Under the pieces are notes generated by a model. The model worked only from the letters and a program-made list of their open reading frames with translations, did not search any database and was not told the DNA's origin. From Micromonospora coerulea (GTDB lineage: Bacteria > Actinomycetota > Actinomycetes > Mycobacteriales > Micromonosporaceae): 64,000 bases of DNA. Both the position numbers and the translations under genes were made by a program. The stretch's first letter is position 1; each line of letters opens with the position of its first letter. Below, one piece after another: positions 8,649-16,931 of the stretch. The stretch is from NCBI RefSeq assembly GCF_016598485.1, contig NZ_JAEMUW010000005.1:1-64000 (forward strand), read 5' to 3'.

Positions 8649-9559
8649 CAGAGCACCTCCTCCGTGCCGGCCTTGCGCAGGTAGACGAAGACCACCGCGA
8701 GGATCGCCGCCATCAGCAGGAACGACAGCGCCGCGCCCTGCGGGTAGTTCAGTTTGACCAGGAACGCCGAGTCGATGACGTTGCCGATCATGTTGTCCCT
8801 CGGGGTGCCGAGCAGCTCGGCGTTGATGTAGTCACCGCTGGCCGGGATGAAGAAGAGCAGCGTGCCGGCGACCAGGCCGGGCATCGACAGCGGCAGGGTG
8901 ACCTTCTGGAACGCCCGCAGCGGGCTGGCGTAGAGGTCGCTCGCCGCCTCCAGCATCCGGGGGTCCAGCCGCTCCAGGCTCGCGTACAGCGGCAGCACCA
9001 GGAAGGGCAGGAAGTTGTACGTCAGGCCGAGCACCACCGCACCCGCGGTGGCCAGCAACCGACCGTCCGGCCCGAGCAGGTGCACGTCCCGCAGCAGTCC
9101 GACGAGCCAGCCGTTGTCCGACAGGATGGTCTTCCAGGCCAGCGTGCGGACCAGGAAGCTGGTGAACATCGGCGCGACCACGGAGACCAAGAGCAGGTTC
9201 TTCCACCGGCCGGCCTTCTGCGCGATCCCGTACGCCAGCGGGTAACCCATCAGCAGGGCCAGCACCAGCGCGATCCCGGTGTAGACGAACGACCGGACCA
9301 GCTGCGGCCAGTACTCCTGGAGCGCCGCCGGGTAGTTGCCGACGGCCCCGGTCATCGCGTACCCGGTGGTCACCGAGCCGCTGGGGTCGTAGAGACTGGC
9401 CGCGGCGAGCTGGACCAGCGGCACAGCGAAGAAGATCAGCAGCCAGGCTGCGCCCGGCAGCAGCAGCAGGTACGGCAGCAGCCGGTGCCGCCCGCGCCGG
9501 GGCGCCGGCGGCGACGCCGACTGCCCCGACCCGGTGGGTACGTGCGCGAGGGCGGTCAT
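8648..9559 (-). CDS. potB: Polyamine ABC transporter permease (PotB-like)
   Basis: The 303-residue protein has a cytoplasmic N-terminus of about 30 residues, then roughly six transmembrane segments and an EAA loop (LEAASDLYASPLRAFQKVTLPLSMPG). It forms the translocation channel with the PotC-like partner. It overlaps that gene by one base and is separated from the ATPase gene by a 76-bp spacer, the only real gap in the operon. Family and order identify the importer; polyamine specificity is inferred from the adjacent catabolic genes. Confidence 0.92.
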   Translation of the reverse strand: MTALAHVPTGSGQSASPPAPRRGRHRLLPYLLLLPGAAWLLIFFAVPLVQLAAASLYDPSGSVTTGYAMTGAVGNYPAALQEYWPQLVRSFVYTGIALVLALLMGYPLAYGIAQKAGRWKNLLLVSVVAPMFTSFLVRTLAWKTILSDNGWLVGLLRDVHLLGPDGRLLATAGAVVLGLTYNFLPFLVLPLYASLERLDPRMLEAASDLYASPLRAFQKVTLPLSMPGLVAGTLLFFIPASGDYINAELLGTPRDNMIGNVIDSAFLVKLNYPQGAALSFLLMAAILAVVFVYLRKAGTEEVL

Positions 9560-9583
9560 GGCGCCACCTCGCTCCGCTCGGCG

Positions 9584-9600
9584 TCACCATGACCTGGTGA
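9584..9600. other. Hairpin in potA-potB spacer
   Basis: TCACCA (9584-9589) and TGGTGA (9595-9600) form a 6-bp stem with a 5-nt loop inside the 76-bp potA-potB gap. A GC/CT-rich stretch (CGCTCGCTGCGCTCG) follows at about 9620-9637. It may be an mRNA processing or attenuation element, or a common extragenic repeat. Confidence 0.35.
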
Positions 9601-9635
9601 TGGACTGAGCCGAATGGTTCGCTCGCTGCGCTCGT

Positions 9636-10796
9636 TCACGGCAGGACACCCACCGGCTCGTCGAGCAGCGGGGTGGTGCGGTCGTCCTCGCCCGGCTCGC
9701 GGGGAAGCAGGAAGGCGTGCCGCGGGTCCCAGTGCGCCACCACCGGGGTGCCGACCGGCAGTTGCCCGCCGAGGCCGCTGTTCGCGGAGAACGCCGACAG
9801 TTCGCTGCCCCAGGCGGTCTTCACCAGGTACTGGGTGCTGACCCCGACGTAGGAGGCATCGGTCACCACGCCACCGACGTGCTGGTGGCCGGCCGGCACC
9901 GCGGCGGCGGTGGCGACCAGGTGCAGCTTCTCGGGGCGTACCCCGAGGAAGACCGGTCCCCTTGCGAGGCGGGCCCGCGCGGCGGGCACGGAGAAGCGCC
10001 CGCCGTGCGCGGAGACCAGCACGTCCCTGCCGCTCGTGCCGCTGGCCTCGCCGGCCAGCAGGTTGGACTGGCCGAGGAAGTTCGCCACGAACGCGGTGGC
10101 CGGGAACTCGTAGATGTCGGCGGGCGCGCCGAGCTGCTCGATCTTCCCGGCGTTCATCACCGCGACGGTGTCGGCCATGGTCATGGCCTCCTCCTGGTCG
10201 TGGGTGACGTGCACGAAGGTGATGCCGACCTCGGTCTGGATCCGCTTCAGCTCGATCTGCATCTGCCGGCGCAGCTTGAGGTCGAGCGCGCCGAGCGGCT
10301 CGTCCAGCAGCAGCACCTGCGGGTGGTTGATCAGTGCGCGGGCCAGCGCGACCCGCTGCTGCTGCCCGCCGGAGAGCTGGGCGGGCCGGCGCGGGCCGTA
10401 GCCCTCGAGCTGCACCAGCGCGAGCATCCGGTCGACCTGCTCGGCGACCTTGCGGATGCCCCGCCGGCGCAGCCCGAAGGCCACGTTCTCGGTGATGTCC
10501 AGGTGCGGGAAGAGCGCGTAACTCTGGAACACGGTGTTCACCGGCCGCTTGTACGGCCGCAGCCGGGCGATGTCCCGGTCACCGAGCAGCACCTGTCCGC
10601 TGGTCGGCTCCTCCAGCCCGGCGATCATCCGCAGGGTGGTGGTCTTGCCGCAGCCGGACGCGCCGAGCAGGGCGAAGAACGAGCCCTGCGGGATGGTCAG
10701 GCTGAGGTCGTCGACCGCGGTGAAGACGCCGAACTTCTTGGTCAGGTTCGCCAGCCGCAGGTCGCCGGCCGGTGCCTCGTGTCCCATCGTTCTCAC
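9636..10796 (-). CDS. potA: Polyamine ABC transporter ATP-binding protein (PotA-like)
   Basis: The 386-residue ATPase has Walker A GASGCGKTTT, the Q-loop in NTVFQSYALFPH, signature LSGGQQQR, Walker B VLLLDEPLGALD and switch VTHDQEEA. A C-terminal TOBE regulatory domain of about 120 residues follows (FLGVRPEKLHL). I chose GTG 10796 because it overlaps the potD stop (GTGA) as elsewhere in the operon; ATG 10787 is an equally plausible start three residues in. It powers import of the PotD-bound substrate. Confidence 0.93.
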   Translation of the reverse strand: MRTMGHEAPAGDLRLANLTKKFGVFTAVDDLSLTIPQGSFFALLGASGCGKTTTLRMIAGLEEPTSGQVLLGDRDIARLRPYKRPVNTVFQSYALFPHLDITENVAFGLRRRGIRKVAEQVDRMLALVQLEGYGPRRPAQLSGGQQQRVALARALINHPQVLLLDEPLGALDLKLRRQMQIELKRIQTEVGITFVHVTHDQEEAMTMADTVAVMNAGKIEQLGAPADIYEFPATAFVANFLGQSNLLAGEASGTSGRDVLVSAHGGRFSVPAARARLARGPVFLGVRPEKLHLVATAAAVPAGHQHVGGVVTDASYVGVSTQYLVKTAWGSELSAFSANSGLGGQLPVGTPVVAHWDPRHAFLLPREPGEDDRTTPLLDEPVGVLP

Positions 10797-11977
10797 GCCC
10801 CGATGACCTGCTGGAACTTGGTCTCGTACTCCTTCTCCTGTTTCTCGTCCAGAGCCATGAAGACCTTGGACTTCGACAGCATCGGCTCGTCCGGGAAGAT
10901 CAGCGGGTTGCTGGCCAGGTCCGGGTCGATCTTCTCCATCTCGGCCTGGGCGCCCTTGACCGGGCAGATGTAGTTGACGTACGCGGCGAGCTTCGCGGCC
11001 ACCACCGGGTCGTAGTAGTAGTTCATCAGCTCTTCGGCGTTGGCCTTGTGGCTGGCCTTGTTCGGCACCAGCATGTTGTCCGACCAGAGCATGACGCCGG
11101 ACTCCGGCACCACGAACTTGATCTTCTCGTCCTCGAAGCCGAGCTGGATGACGTCGCCGGACCAGCCGATGCACGCGGCGATGTCGCCCTTGGCCAGGTC
11201 CGGGGCGTAGTCGTTGCCGGTGAACTTCCGGATCTGCTTGGAGTCCACGGCCTTCTTCAGCTTGGCCAACGCGTCGTCGAACTGCGCGGCGGTGAAGTTC
11301 GCCGGGTCGTGGCCGTTCGACTGGAGCAGCAGGCCCATGGTGTCGCGCATCTCGGACAGCGCGGTCACCTTGCCCTTCAGCTCGGGCTTGGTGAGCAGCT
11401 CGTCGACGGTGCGGATCTCCTTGGTCACCTTGCCGTTGTAGGCCAGGCCGGCCAGGCCGGACTGCCACGGGATGGCGAGCTGGCTGTCCGGGTCGAAGGA
11501 CCGGTTGCGCAGCGACGGCAGCAGGTTGGCCTCGACGTTCGGCATCTTCGACTTGTCGAGCTTCTGGATCCAGCCGAGCCGGATCATCCGGGCCGCCATC
11601 CAGTCGGTGAGGACCATGATGTCCCGCCCGGTCGCCTGGCAGCCGGCGAGCTGGTTCTGCACCTTGCCGAAGAACTCGTTGTTGTCGTTGACGTCCTCGG
11701 TGTAGGTCACCTGGATGCCGGACTTGGCGATGAAGGCGTCGAGGCTGGGGCGCTTCGACTCGTCCTTCTCGTCGACGTCCATGTACTGCGGCCAGTTCGA
11801 GAAGGCGAGCTTCTTCTCCGTGGCGGAGAGGTCATCGCTCTTACAGCCGGCCTCGGTCTGCTGGGCGCCCTTCGTGCCGCAGCCGGCCAGCGTGCCGGCG
11901 GTGGCCAGCAGCGCTGCCGAGCCGAGGGTGCCGGTGAGCAGACCACGCCGGGTGAGGGGCCGGAGGGGACTACGCAT
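10793..11977 (-). CDS. potD: Polyamine-binding lipoprotein (PotD-like)
   Basis: The 394-residue periplasmic-type binding protein carries a combined Tat/lipoprotein signal: twin arginine in TRRGLLTG, a hydrophobic stretch and a lipobox LAGC. The cysteine at about residue 33 would be lipidated and tether it outside the membrane. The body is a bacterial type 1/PotD fold with FSNWPQYMDVDE near the N-terminus. It is the first gene of the leftward operon, with AGGAG about eight bases before the ATG. Substrate is inferred as putrescine or spermidine. Confidence 0.92.
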   Translation of the reverse strand: MRSPLRPLTRRGLLTGTLGSAALLATAGTLAGCGTKGAQQTEAGCKSDDLSATEKKLAFSNWPQYMDVDEKDESKRPSLDAFIAKSGIQVTYTEDVNDNNEFFGKVQNQLAGCQATGRDIMVLTDWMAARMIRLGWIQKLDKSKMPNVEANLLPSLRNRSFDPDSQLAIPWQSGLAGLAYNGKVTKEIRTVDELLTKPELKGKVTALSEMRDTMGLLLQSNGHDPANFTAAQFDDALAKLKKAVDSKQIRKFTGNDYAPDLAKGDIAACIGWSGDVIQLGFEDEKIKFVVPESGVMLWSDNMLVPNKASHKANAEELMNYYYDPVVAAKLAAYVNYICPVKGAQAEMEKIDPDLASNPLIFPDEPMLSKSKVFMALDEKQEKEYETKFQQVIGA

Positions 11978-12059
11978 GTGACGACTCCTAGGGGGGTCAT
12001 CGTCGGCGGCGGGACGGGGGTTGCACGCCGGCGGGAGGGTCAGTGGCGATGGACGACTG

Positions 12060-12088
12060 ATCCTGACATGAGGTGACCTTCCTTACAA
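12060..12088 (-). promoter_or_regulatory. potD operon promoter
   Basis: On the minus strand TTGTAA (12088-12083) and CAGGAT (12065-12060) are spaced by exactly 17 bp, a good -35/-10 pair, giving a 5' leader of about 75 nt before potD. The repeated motif at 12090-12110 abuts the -35 upstream side. Confidence 0.5.
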
Positions 12089-12089
12089 G

Positions 12090-12110
12090 GGATTCCGTTG
12101 CGGGATTAGC
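12090..12110. promoter_or_regulatory. Candidate Lrp operator A
   Basis: GGATTCCGTTGC followed by GGGATTAGC. The same leading 12-mer and a variant of the tail recur at 12702-12723, on the other side of the Lrp-family gene. A reverse-oriented GGAATC half site is at 12163-12168. Position beside the potD -35 fits a regulator-binding site. Confidence 0.5.
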
Positions 12111-12185
12111 AATGGGCGACGAAATACGCCAGACTGCGCCGGGGCACTACGCTCAGCCCCAAGGAATCGGACGTGGGGAGCGGCG

Positions 12186-12698
12186 ATGAACAACCGGCAT
12201 CCGGAGACCGGCAATGGCACACGTCGCGTCACTGTGCGTGAAGGCTCCAGTCACGCTCTGCTGGACGACGTGGCCAAGCAGATCATCGAGCAGCTCCAGG
12301 AGGACGGCCGCCGCCCGTACGCGACCATCGGCAAGGCCGTCGGCCTCTCCGAGGCGGCGGTACGCCAGCGGGTGCAGCGCCTGCTCGACGCCGGGGTCAT
12401 GCAGATCGTCGCGGTGACCGATCCGCTCCAGCTCGGGTTCCCCCGCCAGGCGATGATCGGCCTGCGCACGAACGGCGACCTGGAGACGGTGGCCGACCGG
12501 CTCGCCGGCTTCGAGGAGATCGACTACGTGGTGATCACGGCCGGCTCGTTCGACCTGCTGGCCGAGGTGGTCTGCCGCAACGACGCCCACCTGCTGGAGA
12601 TCCTGCAGAAGCTGCGCGCCGTCGAGGGAGTGCTCGCCACCGAGGCATTCGTCTACCTCAAGCTGCGCAAGCAGACCTACAGCTGGGGTACGGCCTGA
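12186..12698 (+). CDS. Lrp/AsnC family transcriptional regulator
   Basis: The 170-residue protein has an N-terminal winged helix-turn-helix (ATIGKAVGLSEAAVRQRVQRLLDAGVM) and a C-terminal RAM/AsnC ligand domain (FPRQAMIGLRTNGDLETVADRLAGF). Such proteins form octameric feedback regulators that bind amino acids or related metabolites. GGGGAG lies a few bases before the ATG. It is divergent from the potD operon and upstream of the aminotransferase operon, so it probably controls both arms and itself. The effector is likely a polyamine or its product; that is inference. Confidence 0.9.
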   Translation: MNNRHPETGNGTRRVTVREGSSHALLDDVAKQIIEQLQEDGRRPYATIGKAVGLSEAAVRQRVQRLLDAGVMQIVAVTDPLQLGFPRQAMIGLRTNGDLETVADRLAGFEEIDYVVITAGSFDLLAEVVCRNDAHLLEILQKLRAVEGVLATEAFVYLKLRKQTYSWGTA

Positions 12699-12701
12699 TA
12701 C

Positions 12702-12744
12702 GGATTCCGTTGCACGGGTTAGCCGCTTTCGCTGAATCCGTTGC
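12702..12744. promoter_or_regulatory. Candidate Lrp operators B and C
   Basis: GGATTCCGTTGC with a GGGTTAGC tail lies at 12702-12723, and a second partial copy GAATCCGTTGC lies at 12734-12744. The first 12 bases match operator A exactly. They precede the aminotransferase gene. Confidence 0.5.
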
Positions 12745-12764
12745 AGCAGGCCCCTGCTACTTGC

Positions 12765-12790
12765 GTTATCAACACTCGTTGTGCGATAAC
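12765..12790. promoter_or_regulatory. Inverted repeat upstream of aminotransferase
   Basis: GTTATC (12765-12770) and GATAAC (12785-12790) are perfect inverted arms centred in an AT-richer stretch about 60 bases before the aminotransferase start. This may be a second regulator site or overlap the promoter; no regulator can be assigned. Confidence 0.35.
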
Positions 12791-12846
12791 CGTGGGCAGA
12801 GCGGCCGGTGTCACCCCTGACCGGCCCGAGACCCGATGGGGCTGAC

Positions 12847-14193
12847 ATGGCCAACGCCACCGACCACCTCTGGATGCACTTCACCCGGATGGCCAGCTAC
12901 TCCGCCGGCGAGGTACCGACCATCGTCCGCGGCGAGGGCGCGTACGTCTGGGACGCCCAGGGCCGCCGCTACCTGGACGGGCTCGCCGGGCTCTTCGTCG
13001 TCAACGCCGGCCACGGCCGCACCGAACTGGCCGAGGCCGCCGCCAAGCAGGCCGGCGAGCTGGCCTACTTCCCACTGTGGTCGTACGCCCACCCGAAGGC
13101 CATCGAGCTGGCCGAGAAGGTCGCCTCGCTCGCCCCCGGCGACCTGAACCGGGTCTTCTTCACCACCGGCGGCTCGGAGGCCGTCGAGGCGGCGTGGAAG
13201 CTGGCCCGGGCCTACTTCAAGCGCACCGGTCAGCCGAACAAGTACAAGGTGGTCAGCCGGTACATCGCGTACCACGGCACCTCGATGGGCGCGCTGTCGA
13301 TCACCGGCCTGCCCGGCATCAAGAGCGACTTCGAGCCGCTGGTCCCCGGCGGCATCAAGGTGCCGAACACCAACTTCTACCGGGCCCCCGAGCACGGCGA
13401 CGACCCCGAGGCGTTCGGCCGCTGGGCCGCCGACGAGATCGGCCGGGCGATCGAGCGGGAGGGGCCGGACACCGTCGCGGCGGTCTTCCTGGAGCCGGTG
13501 CAGAACTCCGGTGGCTGCTTCCCGCCCCCGCCCGGCTACTTCGAGCGGGTCCGCGAGATCTGCGACGCGTACGACGTGCTGCTCGTCAGTGACGAGGTGA
13601 TCTGCTCCTGGGGCCGGCTGGGTGAGTACTTCGGCGCCGTCCGGTACGGCTACCAGCCCGACATCATCACCACCGCCAAGGGCATCACCTCGGGGTACGC
13701 CCCACTCGGCGCGATGATCGCGAGCGAGCGGCTGATGGAGCCGTTCCTCACCGAGACCGGCATGTTCGCGCACGGGGTGACCTTCGGCGGCCACCCGGTC
13801 TCCTGCGCGGTGGCCCTGGCCAACCTGGAGGTCTTCGCCCGCGAGGACCTGGTCGGCCACGTCCGGGCCAACGAGGGCGCCTTCCGGTCCACCCTGGAGA
13901 AGCTCAACGACCTGCCGATCGTCGGTGACGTCCGGGGCGACGGCTACTTCTACGGCATCGAGCTGGTCAAGGACAAGGCCACCAGGGAGACCTTCGACGA
14001 GGCCGAGTCCGAGCGGCTGCTGCGTGGCTTCCTGTCCAGCGCGCTGTTCCAGGCCGGCCTCTACTGCCGGGCCGACGACCGGGGCGATCCGGTGGTGCAG
14101 CTCGCCCCGCCGCTGATCGCCCAGCAGGAGCAGTTCGACGAGATCGAGCAGATCCTGCGCGCCGTGCTGACCGAGGCATGGGCACGCCTCTGA
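12847..14193 (+). CDS. Class III aminotransferase (putrescine/amine type)
   Basis: The 448-residue PLP enzyme has FFTTGGSEAVEAAWKLAR (phosphate-binding region), LVSDEVICSWGRLG and the Schiff-base lysine in TTAKGITSGY (Lys278). This branch includes putrescine-pyruvate aminotransferases (SpuC) and omega-amino acid transaminases. I start at ATG 12847; a GTG at 12808 would add 13 residues lacking family similarity. The gene opens the rightward arm of the polyamine island and overlaps the FMN-barrel gene by 16 bp. Likely it converts putrescine or a similar diamine to an aminoaldehyde; substrate is inferred. Confidence 0.87.
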   Translation: MANATDHLWMHFTRMASYSAGEVPTIVRGEGAYVWDAQGRRYLDGLAGLFVVNAGHGRTELAEAAAKQAGELAYFPLWSYAHPKAIELAEKVASLAPGDLNRVFFTTGGSEAVEAAWKLARAYFKRTGQPNKYKVVSRYIAYHGTSMGALSITGLPGIKSDFEPLVPGGIKVPNTNFYRAPEHGDDPEAFGRWAADEIGRAIEREGPDTVAAVFLEPVQNSGGCFPPPPGYFERVREICDAYDVLLVSDEVICSWGRLGEYFGAVRYGYQPDIITTAKGITSGYAPLGAMIASERLMEPFLTETGMFAHGVTFGGHPVSCAVALANLEVFAREDLVGHVRANEGAFRSTLEKLNDLPIVGDVRGDGYFYGIELVKDKATRETFDEAESERLLRGFLSSALFQAGLYCRADDRGDPVVQLAPPLIAQQEQFDEIEQILRAVLTEAWARL

Positions 14194-14918
14194 CCGGCGG
14201 TCCGGGGTCCACCACGGACGGGGCCGGGTCTCGCAGCGGCGAGGTCCGGCCCCGCGCCGTCGGCCCGGTCCCGGCCCGCCCCGAGGGCACCGACGACGTC
14301 GGCCGGACCCCCCGCACCCGGGTCCGCCGGCTGCCCGACCTGGCCGTCCACGATCGGGCCACCCTGCACGCCGTCCTCGACGCCGGCCGGATCGGCCATC
14401 TGGCCATCGCCGACGGCGACCAGCCGTACGCGCTGCCGGTGGCGTACGCCCGGGACGGCGACCGGGTGCTGGTGCACGGCTCCACCGGCAGCCGCCTCTT
14501 CCGGCACCTCGCCGACGGGGCGCCGGCCTGCCTGACCGTCACCCTGCTCGACGGCCTGGTGCTGGCCCGCAGCGCCTTCGACTCGTCGATGAACTACCGC
14601 TGCGTGATGGCGCTCGGCGAGCTGACCGCGCTGCACGGGGACGCGAAGCTGGCTGCCCTGGAACGCCTCTCCGAGCACCTGCTGCCCGGCCGCTGGGCGC
14701 AGCTCCGCCCGCCGTCGGCGAAGGAGCTGGCCGCCACGCTGGTGCTCGCGCTGCCGCTGGACGAGTGCTCGGTGAAGGTCAGCGCCGGCCCGCCCGAGGA
14801 CCCCGAGGACGAGCTCGACCAACCGGTCTGGGCCGGCGTGGTGCCCGTCGTCGAGGCGTACGGCACTCCGCAGCCCGATCCGCGGCTGCGCCACGACCTG
14901 CCCCCACCGGAGTGGTGA
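14178..14918 (+). CDS. Pyridoxamine 5'-phosphate oxidase-like FMN-barrel protein
   Basis: This 246-residue protein has a charged, low-complexity N-terminal 50 residues followed by a split-barrel flavin-binding domain of the Pyridox_ox_2 type (HLAIADGDQPYALPVAYARDGD, VHGSTGSRLFRHLADG, CVMALGELTAL). Such proteins bind FMN, F420 or haem and are not usually true PdxH enzymes. It is cotranscribed between the aminotransferase and the FAD oxidase, so it may be a redox or cofactor-salvage accessory. Its first 16 bases overlap the aminotransferase end; a later start is possible. Confidence 0.8.
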   Translation: MGTPLTGGPGSTTDGAGSRSGEVRPRAVGPVPARPEGTDDVGRTPRTRVRRLPDLAVHDRATLHAVLDAGRIGHLAIADGDQPYALPVAYARDGDRVLVHGSTGSRLFRHLADGAPACLTVTLLDGLVLARSAFDSSMNYRCVMALGELTALHGDAKLAALERLSEHLLPGRWAQLRPPSAKELAATLVLALPLDECSVKVSAGPPEDPEDELDQPVWAGVVPVVEAYGTPQPDPRLRHDLPPPEW

Positions 14919-16291
14919 TGCGCTACCAGGAGCTGTCGTACTGGCTGTCCAGCCTGGACGAGCCGCTGACCCCGCGCCCCGCGCTACCCGGCGACGCCGA
15001 CGCGGACGTGGTGATCGTCGGGGCCGGCTACACCGGGCTGTGGACGGCGTACTACCTGGCCGCCGCGGACCCGTCGCTGCGGATCGTCGTGCTGGAGTCG
15101 GAGATCGCCGGGTACGGCGCCTCGGGGCGCAACGGCGGTTGGTGCTCGGCGCTCTTCCCCACCTCGCTGCCCGCGCTGGCCCGCCGGCACGGCCGGGACC
15201 GGGCCCTGGCGATGCAGCGGGCCATGCAGGAGACCGTCCGCGAGGTCGGTCGGGTGGTCGCCGCCGAGGGCATCGACTGCGACTGGCAGCCCGGTGGGAC
15301 GGTGGTGCTCGCGCGCTCCGCGGCCCAGCTCGGCCGGGCCCGGGCCGCAGTCGCCGAGGCCCGCGAACACGGCCTGGCCGACGACGACCTGGTGCTGCTC
15401 GACGCCGCCGAGGCCACCGCCCGCTGCGCCGCCGAGGGGGTGCTCGGGGGGACGTACACCCCGCACTGCGCCGCCGTGCATCCGGCCCGGCTGGTCCGCG
15501 GGCTGGCCCGGGCGGTCGAACGCCATGGGGTGACGATCTTCGAGCGGACGCCGGTCACCGCCGTACGGGCCGGCGTCGCCGTCACCGCGACCGGGGTGGT
15601 GCGGGCGCCGGTGGTGGTCCGGGCGACCGAGGGCTTCACGCCGGCCCTGCCCGGGCAGCGGCGCGTCGTCGCGCCGGTCTACTCGCTGATGGTGGCCACC
15701 GAGCCGCTGCCGGCCACGACGTGGGCCCGGATCGGGCTCGCGGAGCGGGAGACCTTCTCCGACTACCGGCACGTCATCATCTACGGCCAGCGCACCGCTG
15801 ACGGCCGGCTGGCGTTCGGCGGGCGGGGCGCCCCGTACCACTTCGGGTCGCGGACGGCGCCCGGCTACGACCGGGAGCCGCGGGTCTTCGCCGCGCTGCG
15901 GCGGGTGCTCGGCGAGCTCTTCCCGGTGCTCGGCGAGGTGCCGGTCAGCCACACCTGGGGTGGGCCGCTCGGCGTGGCCCGGGACTGGGCCGCCTCGGTG
16001 GGCCTGGACCGGGCGTCCGGGCTGGCCTGGGCCGGCGGGTACGTCGGCGACGGCGTCGGCACCAGCAACCTCGCGGGTCGTACCCTGGCGGACCTGATCC
16101 GGGGGCAGCGGACCGAGCTCACCGCCCTGCCGTGGGTCAACCACCGCTCCCCGAGGTGGGAACCCGAGCCCCTGCGCTGGCTGGCCGTCAACGCCGGCCT
16201 CCGGCTGATGTTCTCCGCCGACGAGGCCGAACAGCGCACCAACCGGCCCGCCCGCCGCGCCGCCGCCTTCTCCCGCCTCCTCGGCCACTGA
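14918..16291 (+). CDS. FAD-dependent amine oxidoreductase (PuuB-like), paralogue
   Basis: The 457-residue DAO-family flavoprotein starts in a TGATG overlap with the preceding stop. It has VVIVGAGYTGLWTAYYL, the SEIAGYGASGRNGGWC loop, FGGRGAPYHFG and a C-terminal AGGYVGDGVG FAD motif. It is clearly related to the oxidase at 6382-7803, but the two differ enough to suggest different substrates. It ends the rightward arm and is followed by a palindromic repeat before convergent DUF3499. The likely reaction is oxidative deamination of a polyamine derivative. Confidence 0.84.
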   Translation: MRYQELSYWLSSLDEPLTPRPALPGDADADVVIVGAGYTGLWTAYYLAAADPSLRIVVLESEIAGYGASGRNGGWCSALFPTSLPALARRHGRDRALAMQRAMQETVREVGRVVAAEGIDCDWQPGGTVVLARSAAQLGRARAAVAEAREHGLADDDLVLLDAAEATARCAAEGVLGGTYTPHCAAVHPARLVRGLARAVERHGVTIFERTPVTAVRAGVAVTATGVVRAPVVVRATEGFTPALPGQRRVVAPVYSLMVATEPLPATTWARIGLAERETFSDYRHVIIYGQRTADGRLAFGGRGAPYHFGSRTAPGYDREPRVFAALRRVLGELFPVLGEVPVSHTWGGPLGVARDWAASVGLDRASGLAWAGGYVGDGVGTSNLAGRTLADLIRGQRTELTALPWVNHRSPRWEPEPLRWLAVNAGLRLMFSADEAEQRTNRPARRAAAFSRLLGH

Positions 16292-16333
16292 CACCCTGCT
16301 CCAGTGCTCCCCGCTGCCACCCGCCGAGCACGG

Positions 16334-16382
16334 GGTTGGCGGGTGAATCGGAGATCAACTGACCCGCCAACCTCATGATCGA
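16334..16382. repeat. REP-like palindrome between convergent genes
   Basis: GGTTGGCGGGT (16334-16344) and ACCCGCCAACC (16372-16382) are an 11-bp perfect inverted repeat around a 27-nt AT-richer centre, followed by TCATGATCGACGAG. From memory, GTTGGCGGGT/TCATGATC elements recur between genes in Micromonospora relatives. It can serve as a bidirectional terminator here. Confidence 0.6.
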
Positions 16383-16408
16383 CGAGGAGAGCGGGCGGCG
16401 CGTGGGGG

Positions 16409-16777
16409 TCAGTGGTTGGGCGGGATGACGCGGAGGTGGCCGCGGCGGCCGGTGTGCTGGGCCTGGTGGAGGTCCTGATCGCCCTCGGGCGGGCGCGGCG
16501 GCGCGGGACGGGCGGCCTCGCGGACGGCCTCGGCCAGGGCGACCAGGTCGTCGGTGGTGGGCGGCGGGGGCTCGAACTCCCCCTCGTGCCGCACCACGTC
16601 CCAGCCGCGCGGGGCGGTCAGGCTGCGGGCGTGCGGCTCGCAGAGGTCGTACGTGTGCGGCTCGGCGAACGCCGCCAGCGGGCCCACCACGGCTGTCGAC
16701 TCGTTGTAGACATAGGTCAATGTGGCGACCGCTTGCCGGGGGCAGCCGTTACGGGAGCAGCGCCGTGGTGACCTCAC
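16409..16777 (-). CDS. DUF3499 family protein
   Basis: The 122-residue actinobacterial protein has CSRNGCPRQAVATLTYVY near the start and YDLCEPHARSL at about residues 43-53; paired Cys/His residues suggest a small zinc-binding fold. The rest is proline/acid-rich. Its function is unknown. The M. tuberculosis counterpart (Rv3258c) lies in the same order beside a zincin-like gene and whiB2. The GTG start is preceded by TACCCT at 16789-16784, six bases away, so the message is probably leaderless. Confidence 0.85.
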   Translation of the reverse strand: MRSPRRCSRNGCPRQAVATLTYVYNESTAVVGPLAAFAEPHTYDLCEPHARSLTAPRGWDVVRHEGEFEPPPPTTDDLVALAEAVREAARPAPPRPPEGDQDLHQAQHTGRRGHLRVIPPNH

Positions 16778-16783
16778 GGCGGC

Positions 16784-16924
16784 AGGGTATCCCCATTACC
16801 GGGTCCGGCGCACCGCTTCGCGTTGCGACACGCCCGTCACGGTGATCACAGTTCATCCGATCGGATCACCGGCACGCCGGGCCGGTGGCGCAGCGGCGGG
16901 CCGGCCCGCGGCGGGGGCTACCCT
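16784..16924. promoter_or_regulatory. Divergent leaderless promoters, DUF3499 / zincin-like gene
   Basis: TACCCT reads leftward at 16789-16784, six bases before the DUF3499 GTG. The same hexamer TACCCT reads rightward at 16919-16924, seven bases before the ATG at 16932. Neither gene has an SD sequence. No clear -35 is seen. Confidence 0.5.
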
Positions 16925-16931
16925 CTTCCTC

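Noticed and set aside
9636..11468. PotA extended upstream into a 610-residue protein
   Set aside because: The extra N-terminus overlaps potD out of frame and has no similarity to ABC ATPases; the GTGA overlap start fits the operon.
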